Shown here in pieces: positions 15,551 through 25,052 of a DNA stretch of 57,895 nt. The stretch comes from Chloroflexota bacterium. Its GTDB lineage: Bacteria; Chloroflexota; Limnocylindria; P2-11E. A program made the translations under genes and the position numbers. Under the pieces are notes generated by a model. That model was given only the letters and a program-made list of their open reading frames with translations. It searched no databases and was not told the DNA's origin. The stretch's first letter is position 1. Every line of letters begins with the position of its first letter. The stretch is from assembly GCA_005889405.1 (NCBI GenBank), contig VBFY01000064.1:1-57895 (forward strand), read 5' to 3'.

Positions 15551-17887
15551 CTACCGCCAGATGCGCGCGATGCCGGAGACGAGACGCGCCGGAAGCAGAC
15601 CGACGAGCGTGCGGGCGAGCTTGCGCCATCCGGAGACGGCTCGCTCGACGTCCTCGTCAGTCGCGCCATCCGGCGTGTAGCGATCGTGCACGCGCGCCTC
15701 CGCGATGTCTTGTATCGGCGACTTCGCGTCGGGCACGGCTTCGCCGAGCATCGTCGCGTACTCGTACGTCGTCTGCGACGGATCCGCGGCGAAGCCGGCA
15801 TAAGACGCGAGGAGGCGCGCCTTGCCCCAGGCGGAATCCACCGACGGCTGCCCGCGGAATCGCAGCTGGAAGCGCGCGAACGCGAGGAGCAAGAGGAGCA
15901 GCATCGCGCCGAGCAGCACCGCGACGGGACGCGGATCGAAGTTCTGCACGGCCGAGACGACGGAGTCGCCGAAGCCCTGGCCCTCGTCCGGGGCGTTGTC
16001 GTTCTGCAGGTCTTTGTCGCCACGGTCGATCGCGGTCGTGCCACCAGAGGTGTCGTCGCCGCCGCCGGGCGAAGCCCCACCGATCGCTTCGCTGTCGACG
16101 CGGAAGATCGGCGCCTGCGAGGGCGTGGGCTCGAACTCGATCCAGCCGTACTGCGGGAAGTAGACCTCGACCCACGCGTGCGCGTCGAGCTCCTTCACCT
16201 GGAACTTGCCGGTCGTCGGGTCGAGCGTTCCGGCGGTGTAGCCCTCGACGACCCGCGCGGGAACGCCGAGCTCGCGCAGCATGACGACCATCGAGGATGC
16301 GAAGTACTCGCAGAAGTCTTCCTTCAGATCGAAGAGGAAGAAGTCCACCGGGTCGCGACCTGCGGGAGGCGCGCGCACGGTCGGCGCGTAGCGGTACGTC
16401 GTCCGGAGGAATGACTCGATGGTCTCGGCCTTGTCGTACGGATCGGTCTGCTCGCCGGCGACCTTGTGCGCGAGGTCGCGCACGCGCTGCGGCAGGGTCG
16501 ACGGCAGCTGCAGGTACTTCTGACGGATGTAATCCGGATACGCATTCGCGGCGCGTCGCAGGGCGGCCTTGTCCGCGACGGACACGTAGGACGTGACCGT
16601 GTATTTCTCGGACGCCTGACCGCTGCGCACGGCGCGCACCGCGATCGAATAGCTGCGGTCCGAACCGGTCTGGAACTGGAAAGGCACCGAGACCTTCACC
16701 GGCTCGTTCGCGCCAAACAGGAGGTTCTGCTGCGGCACCATGATCTCGAAGGTCGCGTCGAACTTCTCGCGTCCGAGCACGGGCGGGTTGATCTTGTCGA
16801 CCTTGTCCGTCTCCGTCGTGCGCCACCCGTTGCCGGTGTAGAAGTCATAGCTGATCGCTTTCCAGAAACGGCCCTGCGGTGCGTCGACCATCATCACGAC
16901 GCGGTCGGCGAGATTTGGCGATTGACCGAGGCGGATCGCGTCCGTGAACGACACGCCGCGCAAGCGGCTCGGCCCCGAGACGCCCGCGAAGAAACGCTGC
17001 CATTCGGCCTCGACGGAGTGATAGGGCGACTCGAACACGGTGTACGCGCGGTTCAGGACCTCCGCGGCGCCGACGCGCGGCGTGACCAGCGACATGATCA
17101 CGAGGACCATCGTCCATGTGAGACCGCCGCGGAGCAGGCGCCAGTCCATCTCACCGGAGGGCACGATGTTGTTGCGGGTCCAGCGCTCCTGCAGCGCAAC
17201 GATGTGCAGCCGCACGAGGAGAACGAGCGCCGAGAGCGAGAACACCACCAGGTCGGCGATGAGGTTCGTGAGCGCCATGGACACGTTTACGACGAGGCAG
17301 AAGCCCATGAACAGGATGGCGTCCCACGGTCGGAGCGATCGCGAGAGCGCGAAGGTCCCGACGTACGCCGAGGTCCACACCGTCGCGCCGAGGAAGAGCA
17401 CGAAGACCGTCGGATCCGTCGCCGCTTCACCCGCGAGGACCTGTGTGATCCAGTTGTTCACGTTCACCGCGAGATGTATGACGCGGTCGCGGAACGGTCC
17501 GACATCCGACGCGAACGCCGTCGTGAGCACGATCGCGACTGTCCCGACGAGGCCGCCGACGATCATCGAGCGCCGCGTCGAGAGGGTTCCGTTGCCGACG
17601 ATCACCGCGAGCGCGATCGCCGCGAACACGATCCAGGTGAATTGCTCCTGCGTCACGACCCAGTCGGCCTGCTGCAGCGAAAGGGGATAAACGCTCATCA
17701 GCAGCACGTAGATCGGAAGGGCGAACCAGCCGCCGCGGAAACGGAGCCGCCGCCACGCGATCGGTGGGAACAGCGAGCGCAGCGAACGTCCGAGCCATGC
17801 GCGCGCACGCCTTACTGCGGCGGGGCCGCGAAGCGGCAACCCGCCTAGGAGACCCGAAGGCCGAGAGGCCTGAGGGTTACGCAGCAT
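15551..17887 (-). CDS. tgpA: TgpA-type transmembrane transglutaminase-like protein
   Basis: 778-residue membrane protein. About six N-terminal helices (roughly residues 45-260) precede an outside transglutaminase core: Cys526 in DFCEYFAS and His570 in DAHAWVEVYF. The third position, normally Asp in a DPTP motif, reads FEPTPS here (Glu586). A glycine/aspartate-rich linker, one more helix (about 650-675) and a DUF4129-like tail follow. ATG 17887 overlaps the DUF58 stop by 11 bases, which decides the start over a longer frame from 17935. It forms the standard MoxR-DUF58-TgpA operon, thought to remodel envelope proteins or peptides; the substrate is unknown. Confidence 0.9.
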   Translation of the reverse strand: MLRNPQASRPSGLLGGLPLRGPAAVRRARAWLGRSLRSLFPPIAWRRLRFRGGWFALPIYVLLMSVYPLSLQQADWVVTQEQFTWIVFAAIALAVIVGNGTLSTRRSMIVGGLVGTVAIVLTTAFASDVGPFRDRVIHLAVNVNNWITQVLAGEAATDPTVFVLFLGATVWTSAYVGTFALSRSLRPWDAILFMGFCLVVNVSMALTNLIADLVVFSLSALVLLVRLHIVALQERWTRNNIVPSGEMDWRLLRGGLTWTMVLVIMSLVTPRVGAAEVLNRAYTVFESPYHSVEAEWQRFFAGVSGPSRLRGVSFTDAIRLGQSPNLADRVVMMVDAPQGRFWKAISYDFYTGNGWRTTETDKVDKINPPVLGREKFDATFEIMVPQQNLLFGANEPVKVSVPFQFQTGSDRSYSIAVRAVRSGQASEKYTVTSYVSVADKAALRRAANAYPDYIRQKYLQLPSTLPQRVRDLAHKVAGEQTDPYDKAETIESFLRTTYRYAPTVRAPPAGRDPVDFFLFDLKEDFCEYFASSMVVMLRELGVPARVVEGYTAGTLDPTTGKFQVKELDAHAWVEVYFPQYGWIEFEPTPSQAPIFRVDSEAIGGASPGGGDDTSGGTTAIDRGDKDLQNDNAPDEGQGFGDSVVSAVQNFDPRPVAVLLGAMLLLLLLAFARFQLRFRGQPSVDSAWGKARLLASYAGFAADPSQTTYEYATMLGEAVPDAKSPIQDIAEARVHDRYTPDGATDEDVERAVSGWRKLARTLVGLLPARLVSGIARIWR

Positions 17888-19088
17888 TGCCGGCCGCCTC
17901 ACGGAAGAGATCTGAGATCGACGCGCCCGGGGCAAGATACGCCGCGGTCACACCGGCGATCGCGAGCTCGCCGAGCAGCGCGTGCCGACGGGCGCGGTCG
18001 CGCTCGTCGGTCGGCACGGAAGGACCGACGATGACCGCCTGCGTCGCGATCGCAGCCTCGCGCAAGGTGCTCGCAGGCCGGACCCAGCCGCGGTCGAGCG
18101 ACGGCGTGATGAGCACGCACGCGGAGCCACGGCGGAGACGGGGCAGGGTTTCCACCAGCGTCTCGGCCATCGAGCGCGAGCCGCCCGCGGTGATCTCGGC
18201 GAGGTACTGCATGAGCTTTCCGTACTGCTTGGTGCCGCGGTCGGGCTGAAGGATCTCGGCCCGCCCGCCGCTGGTGATCATGCCGACGTTGCGGTGCTCG
18301 CGGAGCGCCTTCGACACGATCGACGCGGCGACCGTCACCGTGCGCTCCTCGGTCGAATCCTCGCCCTCTCCGCGGTGCCAGTGCCGCTCGAGGTCGAGAT
18401 AGATCCATAGGTCGGCGGTCTTGTCGAGCTCGAACTCCTTTACGTGCAGCTCGCCGTGACGCACCGACGAAGGCCAGTGGATTCGGTTCATCGCGTCGCC
18501 GGGGCGGTACTCGCGGATGCCCATGACCATCGATGTCGACTGCAGCGAGCGCTGTCCGGTCAGGACACCACCCTCGAGGACCGAGCCGGGGAGTTGCCAG
18601 TGCGGAAGCGGCATCACACGCGGGTACACCAGGAGCAGCGCTTCGGTTGCGACGCGGGCCTCCTTGGGGAACAGACCGAACGGATCGCCGCTGCGGAGGA
18701 CGATGGGGCCGAGCTTGTAACGACCGCGGCGGATCGCCTTCGCGAGGACCTTCCACTTGCGCGTCTTGCCCTTGCCGCCGATCGAAAGGACGCGACCCGG
18801 TAGCGGCTCCGGCCAGTTCGACTCCTCGGAGATCTCGAGCCACAGCTTTCCGAACGAGCTGTCGTTGCGAAGCTCGTACACGAGCTCGATGGTGTCGCCG
18901 AGGTGCGCGTACGACTGCGAGAGCGTGCGCTTGATCGAAAGACCGTCGAGCGTCATGCGCGCCTGGACGTACGCGAGCACGGCGACGAACAACAACAGGT
19001 AGCTCAGGTAGCTGAGGAGCTCGAGCCCAGTCGATGCTGCGACGATGAAGAGGGCGACCCACAGGACCGCGAAGTGCCAGGGCTTCAT
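17877..19088 (-). CDS. DUF58-domain membrane protein
   Basis: 403 residues. Two N-terminal helices (about 5-45) come before a long beta-rich and vWA-like cytosolic region. The DUF58 signature YRPGDAMNRIHWPSSVRHGELHVKE lies near residue 190-215 with the preceding RSGDPFGLF motif; both are typical. DUF58 proteins act with MoxR ATPases and transglutaminase partners, all three being adjacent here. The MoxR stop is 5 bases upstream of the ATG. The biochemical role is not established for the family. Confidence 0.9.
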   Translation of the reverse strand: MKPWHFAVLWVALFIVAASTGLELLSYLSYLLLFVAVLAYVQARMTLDGLSIKRTLSQSYAHLGDTIELVYELRNDSSFGKLWLEISEESNWPEPLPGRVLSIGGKGKTRKWKVLAKAIRRGRYKLGPIVLRSGDPFGLFPKEARVATEALLLVYPRVMPLPHWQLPGSVLEGGVLTGQRSLQSTSMVMGIREYRPGDAMNRIHWPSSVRHGELHVKEFELDKTADLWIYLDLERHWHRGEGEDSTEERTVTVAASIVSKALREHRNVGMITSGGRAEILQPDRGTKQYGKLMQYLAEITAGGSRSMAETLVETLPRLRRGSACVLITPSLDRGWVRPASTLREAAIATQAVIVGPSVPTDERDRARRHALLGELAIAGVTAAYLAPGASISDLFREAAGNAA

Positions 19089-19093
19089 GAGCC

Positions 19094-20056
19094 TTAGGCT
19101 CGCGCCGCGGTCTGCGAGAGCTCGACCGGAACGCTCGCCAACACCTCCGCGATGACGGTCGTCGCCGCGAGGTCCTTGAGGCGCGCCTGCGGCTGGAGGA
19201 TCAGCCGGTGCGAGAGCGTGGGCCCGGCGAGCTGCTTCACGTCGTCCGGCAGGACGAAGTCGCGACCCTGAATGAGCGCGTACGCCTGCGATGCGCGCGC
19301 GAGCGCGAGCGATCCGCGGGGCGATGCGCCGAGGTAGACGTCAGGATGCGAGCGCGTCGCGTTCACGACGCCGACCACGTAGCTCTTCACCTGCTCCGCG
19401 ATGTGGATGTCCTTGACCGCGGTCATCGCCTTCAGCAGCTCGTCCGCGCCCATGACCTGCTCGATCGTCTCGAGCGGATGGATGTGGCGCTGCGCGTCGA
19501 GGATCGCGATCTCCTCACGCTCCTTCGGGTACCCGAGCTGCAGCCGGATGAAGAAGCGGTCGAGCTGTGCCTCGGGCAGCGGGAAGGTGCCTTCGTACTC
19601 GATGGGGTTCTGCGTCGCCATCACCAGGAACGGATCGGGGAGCTGGTAGGTGACGCCGTCGACGGTCACCTGATGCTCCTCCATGGCCTCGAGGAGGGCC
19701 GACTGCGTCTTTGGCGTGGCGCGGTTGATCTCATCGGCGAGGACGATCTGGGTCATGACCGGGCCCGGACGGAACTCGAACTGGCTGGTGCGCTGGTTGA
19801 AGATCGAGACGCCGGTCACATCCGACGGAAGAAGGTCCGGAGTGAACTGGATCCGCTTGAAAGAGCAGCCGAGCGATCGCGCGATGGCCTTGGCGAGCAC
19901 CGTCTTGCCGGTGCCGGGCACGTCCTCCACCAGGATGTGACCGCGGCAGACGAGGGCAACGAGCGCGAGCTCGACCTCGTGGTGCTTGCCGAAGATGACG
20001 CGCTCGACGTTCGCCGCAACGGCGCCGATCCGCGTCGCGAACCCGCTCTTGTCCAT
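19094..20056 (-). CDS. MoxR-family AAA+ ATPase
   Basis: 320-residue AAA+ chaperone-like ATPase. Walker A is [13 protein letters not shown] (about 44-56), Walker B is [15 protein letters not shown], followed by sensor 1 ([24 protein letters not shown]) and arginine-finger regions. Length and motifs are standard. It is the first gene of the MoxR-DUF58-TgpA operon. A weak promoter (TTGGTT, 18 bases, TAGCAT) lies about 75-110 bases upstream on the minus strand. Confidence 0.94.
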   Translation of the reverse strand: MDKSGFATRIGAVAANVERVIFGKHHEVELALVALVCRGHILVEDVPGTGKTVLAKAIARSLGCSFKRIQFTPDLLPSDVTGVSIFNQRTSQFEFRPGPVMTQIVLADEINRATPKTQSALLEAMEEHQVTVDGVTYQLPDPFLVMATQNPIEYEGTFPLPEAQLDRFFIRLQLGYPKEREEIAILDAQRHIHPLETIEQVMGADELLKAMTAVKDIHIAEQVKSYVVGVVNATRSHPDVYLGASPRGSLALARASQAYALIQGRDFVLPDDVKQLAGPTLSHRLILQPQARLKDLAATTVIAEVLASVPVELSQTAARA

Positions 20057-20197
20057 TGCCCTCTCCCAGACCGATTTCTCGCGGAGTCCGAGCCATGCGG
20101 GCCCGTCTGGACATGCTAAATGCGAAACCGCCGCGTAACCAAAGAACGCTCGAGGGGCGGGATTGGTTCACACTGACCCGAAACTACTAGCAGTCCC

Positions 20198-20259
20198 TAC
20201 TGCGGCGTGGGCGAAGCCACACGCCAAGCAGATGAGGGCGGCGAAGGCCGCCCGATTAC
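20198..20259. other. two stable hairpins between pbpA and moxR
   Basis: GGCGTGGGC/GCCACACGCC (20204-20225, one bulge) and a perfect 7-bp stem GGGCGGC-gaag-GCCGCCC (20236-20253). They follow the pbpA stop by 34 bases on the minus strand but have no T-run. The first arm region (TACTGCGGCG) recurs at 17813-17822 with a similar two-hairpin layout, so this may be a dispersed repeat rather than a terminator. The rest of 20057-20286 holds the putative moxR promoter and nothing else I can see. Confidence 0.45.
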
Positions 20260-20286
20260 AGCCGCCGGACCGGCGAAGTTCCCGGA

Positions 20287-21723
20287 TTATTTCCCCAGCG
20301 CCGCCTGCATGACGCGCCCGCCGAGCGGCGCGGCGTCCTCGCCGCCTCGTGGCGAGTTCTCGAGGAGGATCGCGACCGCGACGGTGGGGGACTCGGCCGG
20401 CGCGAACCCCACGAACCAGCCGTGCGGCGCGCCCGACGGGTTCTCGGCGCTGCCCGTCTTCCCCGCCACGTGCACGCCCGCGATCTTCGCGGCAAAGGCG
20501 AACGCGCCGGGCCCCTCGACGGCGCCCACCAGCATGGTCGTGAGGGTGCGCGCGGTCTCGGGCCGGATCACCTGGCCGATGGGGCCCGGGGCGATCACGC
20601 GGATGGCGTGACCCTCGGCGTCGCGCACCTCGGTCGCGTAGTGCGGCGTGGGCATGACGCCCCCCATGCCGACAGCGGCGGCGACGAGGGCCATTTGCAG
20701 CGGCGAGACGAGGAGCTCGCCCTGTCCATAGGACGTGTCGGCGACGAGCGTCGGACGGTCGAGGACGCCAGTGCGCGAGAGCTGGCCCTTCGCCCCCGTG
20801 ATGTCGCAGCGCGTCGAGCTGCCGATGCCGAAACGCTGCGCGTACTCGGCGAGTTTCGGCCCGCCGATCTGCAGTCCGATCTTGGCGAAGTAGATGTTCT
20901 CGGACAGACGGTAGCCGTCGGCCATCGTGTAGTCGCCGTGCGCCCGTGACGATGAGCGCACGAAGTAGCTGCCCCATGACTTGTCCGCCTGCCACGGATC
21001 GTCGACGCGCACCTTCGCGTTGGGATCGACGCCGCTCTCGAGCGCGGCCGCGCCGGTGACGATCTTGAACGTCGAGCCCGGCGGATAGAGGCCCTGCGTC
21101 ACCCGGTTGATGAGCGGCTTGTCGGGATCCGCGTTGACCTGCTTCCACGTCGCGTCCTCCGTCGCGGGATCGGAGATCAGGCTCGCGTCGTACTGCGGCC
21201 AGCTGACCGAGGCGAGGATCGCGCCGTTGCGCGGATCGATCGCGACGATCGCGCCGCGCCGGCCACCGAGCGCGTCCACCGCGGCCTTCTGCACCTTCGG
21301 GTCGATGCCGAGGACGATCGAGCCAGGCGGCGCGCGCTCCCGGAGATAGCGCGCGCGCCACTGCGAGAGCGGGTCGCCGGGGTCCTGGCCGACGAGCGAC
21401 TCGGCGTACGCCGCCTCGATGCCGGACGCGCCGAACTGGAACGAGGCGTAGCCCGTGACGTGCGCCAGCGTCTTGTCCCGGTACACACGCTTGTACCCGT
21501 CCGGTGTCTGCACGCTCTCCGCGAGGGTGTTGCCCGCGGAGTCCTTGATGAATCCCCGCGGCCGGTCCCGGATCGCTGCGACGAGCCGCGGGTTGAACGG
21601 ATCGCTTCCGAGCTCATCGCCCGCGACCAGCGTCCAGTAGCCGACGCCGACAGACGTGACGAGGAAGGTCATCGCGATCGCGAGCGTGAGACCGCGAATA
21701 TTTGCCGCGATGGATCGGGTCAT
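20287..21723 (-). CDS. pbpA: class B penicillin-binding protein (transpeptidase)
   Basis: 478-residue peptidoglycan transpeptidase anchored by one N-terminal helix (about 12-33). The active-site motifs are all intact: STFK with Ser217/Lys220, SEN at 274-276 and KTG at 422-424. The N-terminal pedestal is short, as in actinobacterial PbpA. It is the last gene of the FhaA/FhaB/RodA/PbpA set; RodA (SEDS polymerase) and a class B PBP form a glycan-synthesis pair, so the pairing is functionally expected. The rodA stop lies 28 bases upstream. Confidence 0.94.
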   Translation of the reverse strand: MTRSIAANIRGLTLAIAMTFLVTSVGVGYWTLVAGDELGSDPFNPRLVAAIRDRPRGFIKDSAGNTLAESVQTPDGYKRVYRDKTLAHVTGYASFQFGASGIEAAYAESLVGQDPGDPLSQWRARYLRERAPPGSIVLGIDPKVQKAAVDALGGRRGAIVAIDPRNGAILASVSWPQYDASLISDPATEDATWKQVNADPDKPLINRVTQGLYPPGSTFKIVTGAAALESGVDPNAKVRVDDPWQADKSWGSYFVRSSSRAHGDYTMADGYRLSENIYFAKIGLQIGGPKLAEYAQRFGIGSSTRCDITGAKGQLSRTGVLDRPTLVADTSYGQGELLVSPLQMALVAAAVGMGGVMPTPHYATEVRDAEGHAIRVIAPGPIGQVIRPETARTLTTMLVGAVEGPGAFAFAAKIAGVHVAGKTGSAENPSGAPHGWFVGFAPAESPTVAVAILLENSPRGGEDAAPLGGRVMQAALGK

Positions 21724-21751
21724 TCCGTCGTCACGCCAGCGATCGAGCGCG

Positions 21752-23044
21752 TCATGGTGTGCCTCTCACGCGCGCGGTCATGTCGCTCACCCGTATGAGC
21801 AGCGCGACGAGCATCCAGTTGGTGACGAGGGACGACCCTCCGTACGCCACGAATGGCAGCGTGATCCCGGTGAGCGGGATGAGTCGGGAATTGCCGCCGA
21901 CGATGACGAGCGTCTGCAGCGCGACGATGAACGACAGACCCGCGGCGAGGAGCTGCAGGAACGGCGTCGGCGCGCGCAGGGCGATGAGCATGCCGCGGTA
22001 CACGAAGAGCAGGTACAAGGAGAGCAAGGCAATCGCGCCGGCGAAGCCCACCTCCTCGGCGAACGCGTCGAATACGAAGTCGCTCCACACCACCGGGATG
22101 CGATCCGGCATCCCGTTGCCGAGACCGGCGCCGAAGAGGCCGCCGTTCGCCAGGGCGAAGAGCCCCTGGACGAGCTGATAGCCGGTATCGAAACGCACAT
22201 CGTCGGCGAATGGATGCAGCCAGATGTCGACGCGCGCCGCGACGTGACCGAACACGTGATACGCGACGAATCCGCCTACGAGCAGCAGAAGCAGTCCGAT
22301 GAGCGTGTAGAAGACCTCGCCGGTCGCGAGGTACAGCATCGCGAGAAAGATCCCGAGGAACAGCAGCGTCGCGCCGAGGTCTCTCTCGAAGACCATCACG
22401 ACCATCGCGATCGCCCACATCGCGACGATCGGGACGAGGTACGGGACCGGTGGTACCGGGATCGGGCCGAAGCGCCGCTGCGTCTGCGCGAGCACCTCGC
22501 GGAATTCCTCGAGGTACGCGGCGAAGAAGATCACGAGCAGGATCTTCACGGCCTCCCACGGCTCGAACGTCACGGTCCCGACGCCGAGCCAGATCCGCGC
22601 GCCGTTCACCTCGCGGCCGATGACCGGAAGCAGCGGCGAGATGAGCAGCAGGACGCCGAGCAGCGCCCAGGTCCACTTGAAGCGCGACAGCGCGGTGAGG
22701 TCCTTTGGGATGAGGATCGTCGCCGCGAACGCGCCGGCCGCGATGAGCGTCCACGAGAGCTGCTGCACGAGCAGGTTCGACGCGAGCCGCTGGACCAGCA
22801 CGAGTCCGAGCGCAGTCAGCGCAGCCGCGATCGGCAGCAGCAGCTGGTCGCCACGGACGCCGCGCGCCGCGAGGAAGACGTGGAGCGCGAACGCGATGAC
22901 GACGAAAGTGGCCGGGACGACCAGCTGCTGCGGGCGGAAGCCGGCGACCTCGGCCGCGGCGACCGCGACCGATCCGGTGATGCCGAGCGCGGCCACCCAG
23001 AAGAGCAGACCGAGCTCGGGTCGGCGGCGCGTGACGGCGATCAC
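21752..23044 (-). CDS. rodA: SEDS-family glycosyltransferase RodA/FtsW
   Basis: 430-residue polytopic protein with about ten helices that polymerises lipid II into glycan. Typical stretches are ARIWLGVGTVTFEPWEAVKI, ERDLGATLLF, LVQGLFALANGGLFGAGLGNG, FDAFAEEVGFAG and LPFVAYGGSSLVTNW. GTG 23044 overlaps the FHA-protein stop (GTGA), which fixes the start; a longer open frame upstream is only the antisense reading of the FHA gene. Whether it serves elongation or division is judged from the PbpA/Fha neighbourhood, hence rodA. Confidence 0.93.
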   Translation of the reverse strand: MIAVTRRRPELGLLFWVAALGITGSVAVAAAEVAGFRPQQLVVPATFVVIAFALHVFLAARGVRGDQLLLPIAAALTALGLVLVQRLASNLLVQQLSWTLIAAGAFAATILIPKDLTALSRFKWTWALLGVLLLISPLLPVIGREVNGARIWLGVGTVTFEPWEAVKILLVIFFAAYLEEFREVLAQTQRRFGPIPVPPVPYLVPIVAMWAIAMVVMVFERDLGATLLFLGIFLAMLYLATGEVFYTLIGLLLLLVGGFVAYHVFGHVAARVDIWLHPFADDVRFDTGYQLVQGLFALANGGLFGAGLGNGMPDRIPVVWSDFVFDAFAEEVGFAGAIALLSLYLLFVYRGMLIALRAPTPFLQLLAAGLSFIVALQTLVIVGGNSRLIPLTGITLPFVAYGGSSLVTNWMLVALLIRVSDMTARVRGTP

Positions 23045-23487
23045 CCCGCGCCCTTCTCCAGGCGCAGCGCGATGCGACCGATGGCCAGCTCGTCGCCGAA
23101 GCGCAGGCGCTCGGCGTGCTCGATGCGCGTCCCGTTCACCAGGGTGCCGTTCGTGCTGCCGAGGTCCTCGATCCACCATTCGCCGTCGCGCAGCTCGAGG
23201 ACGGCGTGACGCGCCGAGGCGGCCTCGTCCGTCAGTGGAACGTCGTTGCCCGCGTCGCGGCCGATCGAGGTGGACGCGCGCAGCGAGAAGCGCTCCCCCA
23301 CGCGCGGGGAGTGCCCGGCGCTGCGCTCGACGATGAGCGTCCCGAGCGCTCGCACCGCGTTGTCGGAGACGCGCTCGGCCGCGAGCGCCCGATGGAGCAC
23401 GCCGAACGCGCGCAGCAGGAAGAGGTACAGCAAGACGAGGAAGCCGATGCGCACCGCCCACAGCAGGACGGCAAAGGTGATCTCCAC
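23041..23487 (-). CDS. fhaB: membrane-anchored FHA-domain protein (FhaB/FipA-like)
   Basis: 148 residues with one N-terminal helix (about 5-27) and a C-terminal forkhead-associated domain: SIGRDAGNDVPL, SARHAVLEL and DLGSTNGTLVNG, which carry the phosphothreonine-binding Arg, Ser, His and Asn. FHA domains read threonine phosphorylation by Ser/Thr kinases. GTG 23487 follows directly after the fhaA stop. It is coupled by GTGA to rodA, as in actinobacterial fhaB-rodA-pbpA operons, where FhaB proteins link phosphorylation to the cell-wall machinery. Confidence 0.9.
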   Translation of the reverse strand: MEITFAVLLWAVRIGFLVLLYLFLLRAFGVLHRALAAERVSDNAVRALGTLIVERSAGHSPRVGERFSLRASTSIGRDAGNDVPLTDEAASARHAVLELRDGEWWIEDLGSTNGTLVNGTRIEHAERLRFGDELAIGRIALRLEKGAG

Positions 23488-24240
23488 TCACTCAGCCGAG
23501 TGGAAGATGAGATCGAGTCCCGCGACCGATATCCGGTCGCCGTCGTTCAGCACGACCTCGGCGACGCGGCGGCCGTTCACGTACGTGCCATTGGTGCTCT
23601 GGAGGTCGTAGAGCGTGTAGCGACCAAGACGCAGGCGGATCTCGGCGTGCTTGCGCGAGACGCGTGGATCATCCAGCACGACGTCGTTCTGCTGGTCGCG
23701 GCCGAGCAGCAACGGTTCGGGTCCGAGCTGCACCGACGAGCGCTCGCCGCTGGTGACCTCGACGCTCGCCTTCGGCGCGCGCGGTTTCTCGCGCAGCAGC
23801 TTCTCGCGGTCGAGGACCATGGTGTGACCAGACTCGACCGCACCGAGCGACTTCGGATCGGCCTCGACCTCGTCGCCCGACGCATCGACGAGCGCGCACG
23901 ACACACGGATGTCGCCGGGTGCCACGTCGTCGTCGCGCTCGATCTCGACCGACGGGAAGTCGAGCAGTGTGAAGTTGCGCTCGCGCGCGGCGGAGAGGAC
24001 CGCCTCCGCGAGATCGCGCTCGAGGCTCCGCCGGTATTGCTCGAACTGCGCGAAGTCCGTGGCGGACAGCGATACGACATACGAGTTCGGGACGAAGGTC
24101 TTGGAGAGGGAGATCGTCTGGTGCGCCTCCATCGTGCGGATCAGGCGCTTGGCGATCTGCACGGGCTGCAGCTTCGCGCCGAAGAGACGCGCGCTCCAGC
24201 CCTCGATGGCCCGGCTGACGATGGCTTCCAAGCGTTCCAT
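23488..24240 (-). CDS. fhaA: FhaA-like protein: DUF3662 plus FHA domain
   Basis: 250 residues. The first ~120 form the DUF3662 domain (ERLEAIVSRAIEGWSARLFG, VPNSYVVSLSATDFAQFE). The last ~90 form an FHA domain with LLGRDQQNDVVL, VSRKHAEI and DLQSTNGTYVNG. This two-domain order is that of actinobacterial FhaA, which binds the pseudokinase MviN/MurJ and PknB targets. ATG 24240 is the only sensible start; the longer frame runs through yihY in the wrong frame. Gap to yihY is 2 bases. Confidence 0.92.
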   Translation of the reverse strand: MERLEAIVSRAIEGWSARLFGAKLQPVQIAKRLIRTMEAHQTISLSKTFVPNSYVVSLSATDFAQFEQYRRSLERDLAEAVLSAARERNFTLLDFPSVEIERDDDVAPGDIRVSCALVDASGDEVEADPKSLGAVESGHTMVLDREKLLREKPRAPKASVEVTSGERSSVQLGPEPLLLGRDQQNDVVLDDPRVSRKHAEIRLRLGRYTLYDLQSTNGTYVNGRRVAEVVLNDGDRISVAGLDLIFHSAE

Positions 24241-24242
24241 GC

Positions 24243-25052
24243 TCAGGTTCTTCTCAGCTTTATCACTTCCGCACCCAGGAGGATGATCGCCGCGGTCAGG
24301 TAGATCCAGGTGAGCAGGCCGGCCGCGAAAGCGATCGGTCCGTACGCGCTGAAGATACCGAGACTGCGCGTGAAGAACCCGAACGCGATCTTCGCGACCT
24401 CCCACAGCACGGCCGATACCAGCGCGGCGGCCCGCGCCGTCTGGGGTCGCACGCGCGAGCGCGGAACGAAGCGGTAGATGGAGTAGAAGAGGACGTATCC
24501 CGCGACCAGTCCGAAGAGCGGAGAGAGCAGACCCACGACCACCCGCGGCCACGGCCCGAGCACCGACGCGAGGGCGCCCTCTGCGGCGAGCACGCCATAC
24601 GACACCGCGAACGAGATGACCGCGAGCGCGCCGATGCCGCCGACGAACGCGAACGCCTCGATCTGGCCGCGCACGAGCCCGCGCTTCCCACCGGCGCCGA
24701 GGATGGCCGCGAGCGCCTTGTCGAACGCACCGTGGATCGCGCCGGTGGCGAGGATCGTTCCGACGATGCCGAAGCCCAGTGAGATCGCGCGGCCATCGAC
24801 GAGCTGCCGTGCGATGCGCGTCTCCTGTGCCGTCGCCGACGGATAGATGTCGCGGATGAGCTGAACGAGCTCCTGTTGCGCGCGCTCCGACCCGTAGACG
24901 AAGCCAAGGATGCCAACGACGAGCGCGAGGAGTGGGATGAGCGCGAAGAACAACTGGTAGGCGACCGCGCCCGCGAGGAACGGGCATTCGTCTTCCGCGA
25001 AGGCTGTGGCGACGGCGCGCGCGTCGCGAACGACTGCCCTGACCGATGTCAG
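24243..25052 (-). CDS. YihY/UPF0761-family membrane protein, probable CTG start
   Basis: 269 residues with six membrane helices and the family motifs FLAGAVAYQLFFALIPLLAL, GIVGTILATGAIHGAFDKAL and FYSIYRFVPRSRVRP. This family (once called RNase BN) has no proven function. No ATG, GTG or TTG lies between the FmdB stop and the conserved core. A CTG at 25052 overlaps that stop as CTGA, and I take it as the start. The gene sits directly before fhaA, so it belongs to the envelope operon. Confidence 0.85.
   Translation of the reverse strand: MTSVRAVVRDARAVATAFAEDECPFLAGAVAYQLFFALIPLLALVVGILGFVYGSERAQQELVQLIRDIYPSATAQETRIARQLVDGRAISLGFGIVGTILATGAIHGAFDKALAAILGAGGKRGLVRGQIEAFAFVGGIGALAVISFAVSYGVLAAEGALASVLGPWPRVVVGLLSPLFGLVAGYVLFYSIYRFVPRSRVRPQTARAAALVSAVLWEVAKIAFGFFTRSLGIFSAYGPIAFAAGLLTWIYLTAAIILLGAEVIKLRRT

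Noticed and set aside
15376-16080. A minus-strand frame through the palindrome
   Set aside because: Its ends mirror each other because of the inverted repeat; it is out of frame with tgpA and carries no domain.
16466-17848. A 460-residue plus-strand frame opposite tgpA
   Set aside because: Composition of charged residues only, no motifs, fully antisense to a gene with clear catalytic residues.
20198-20259. Rho-independent terminator for pbpA
   Set aside because: The stems are strong but no T-run follows on the minus strand, so I list them only as hairpins.
21752-23491. A longer RodA beginning at 23491
   Set aside because: The extra N-terminus is an out-of-frame reading of the FHA gene; GTG 23044 overlaps the FHA stop and begins the true protein.
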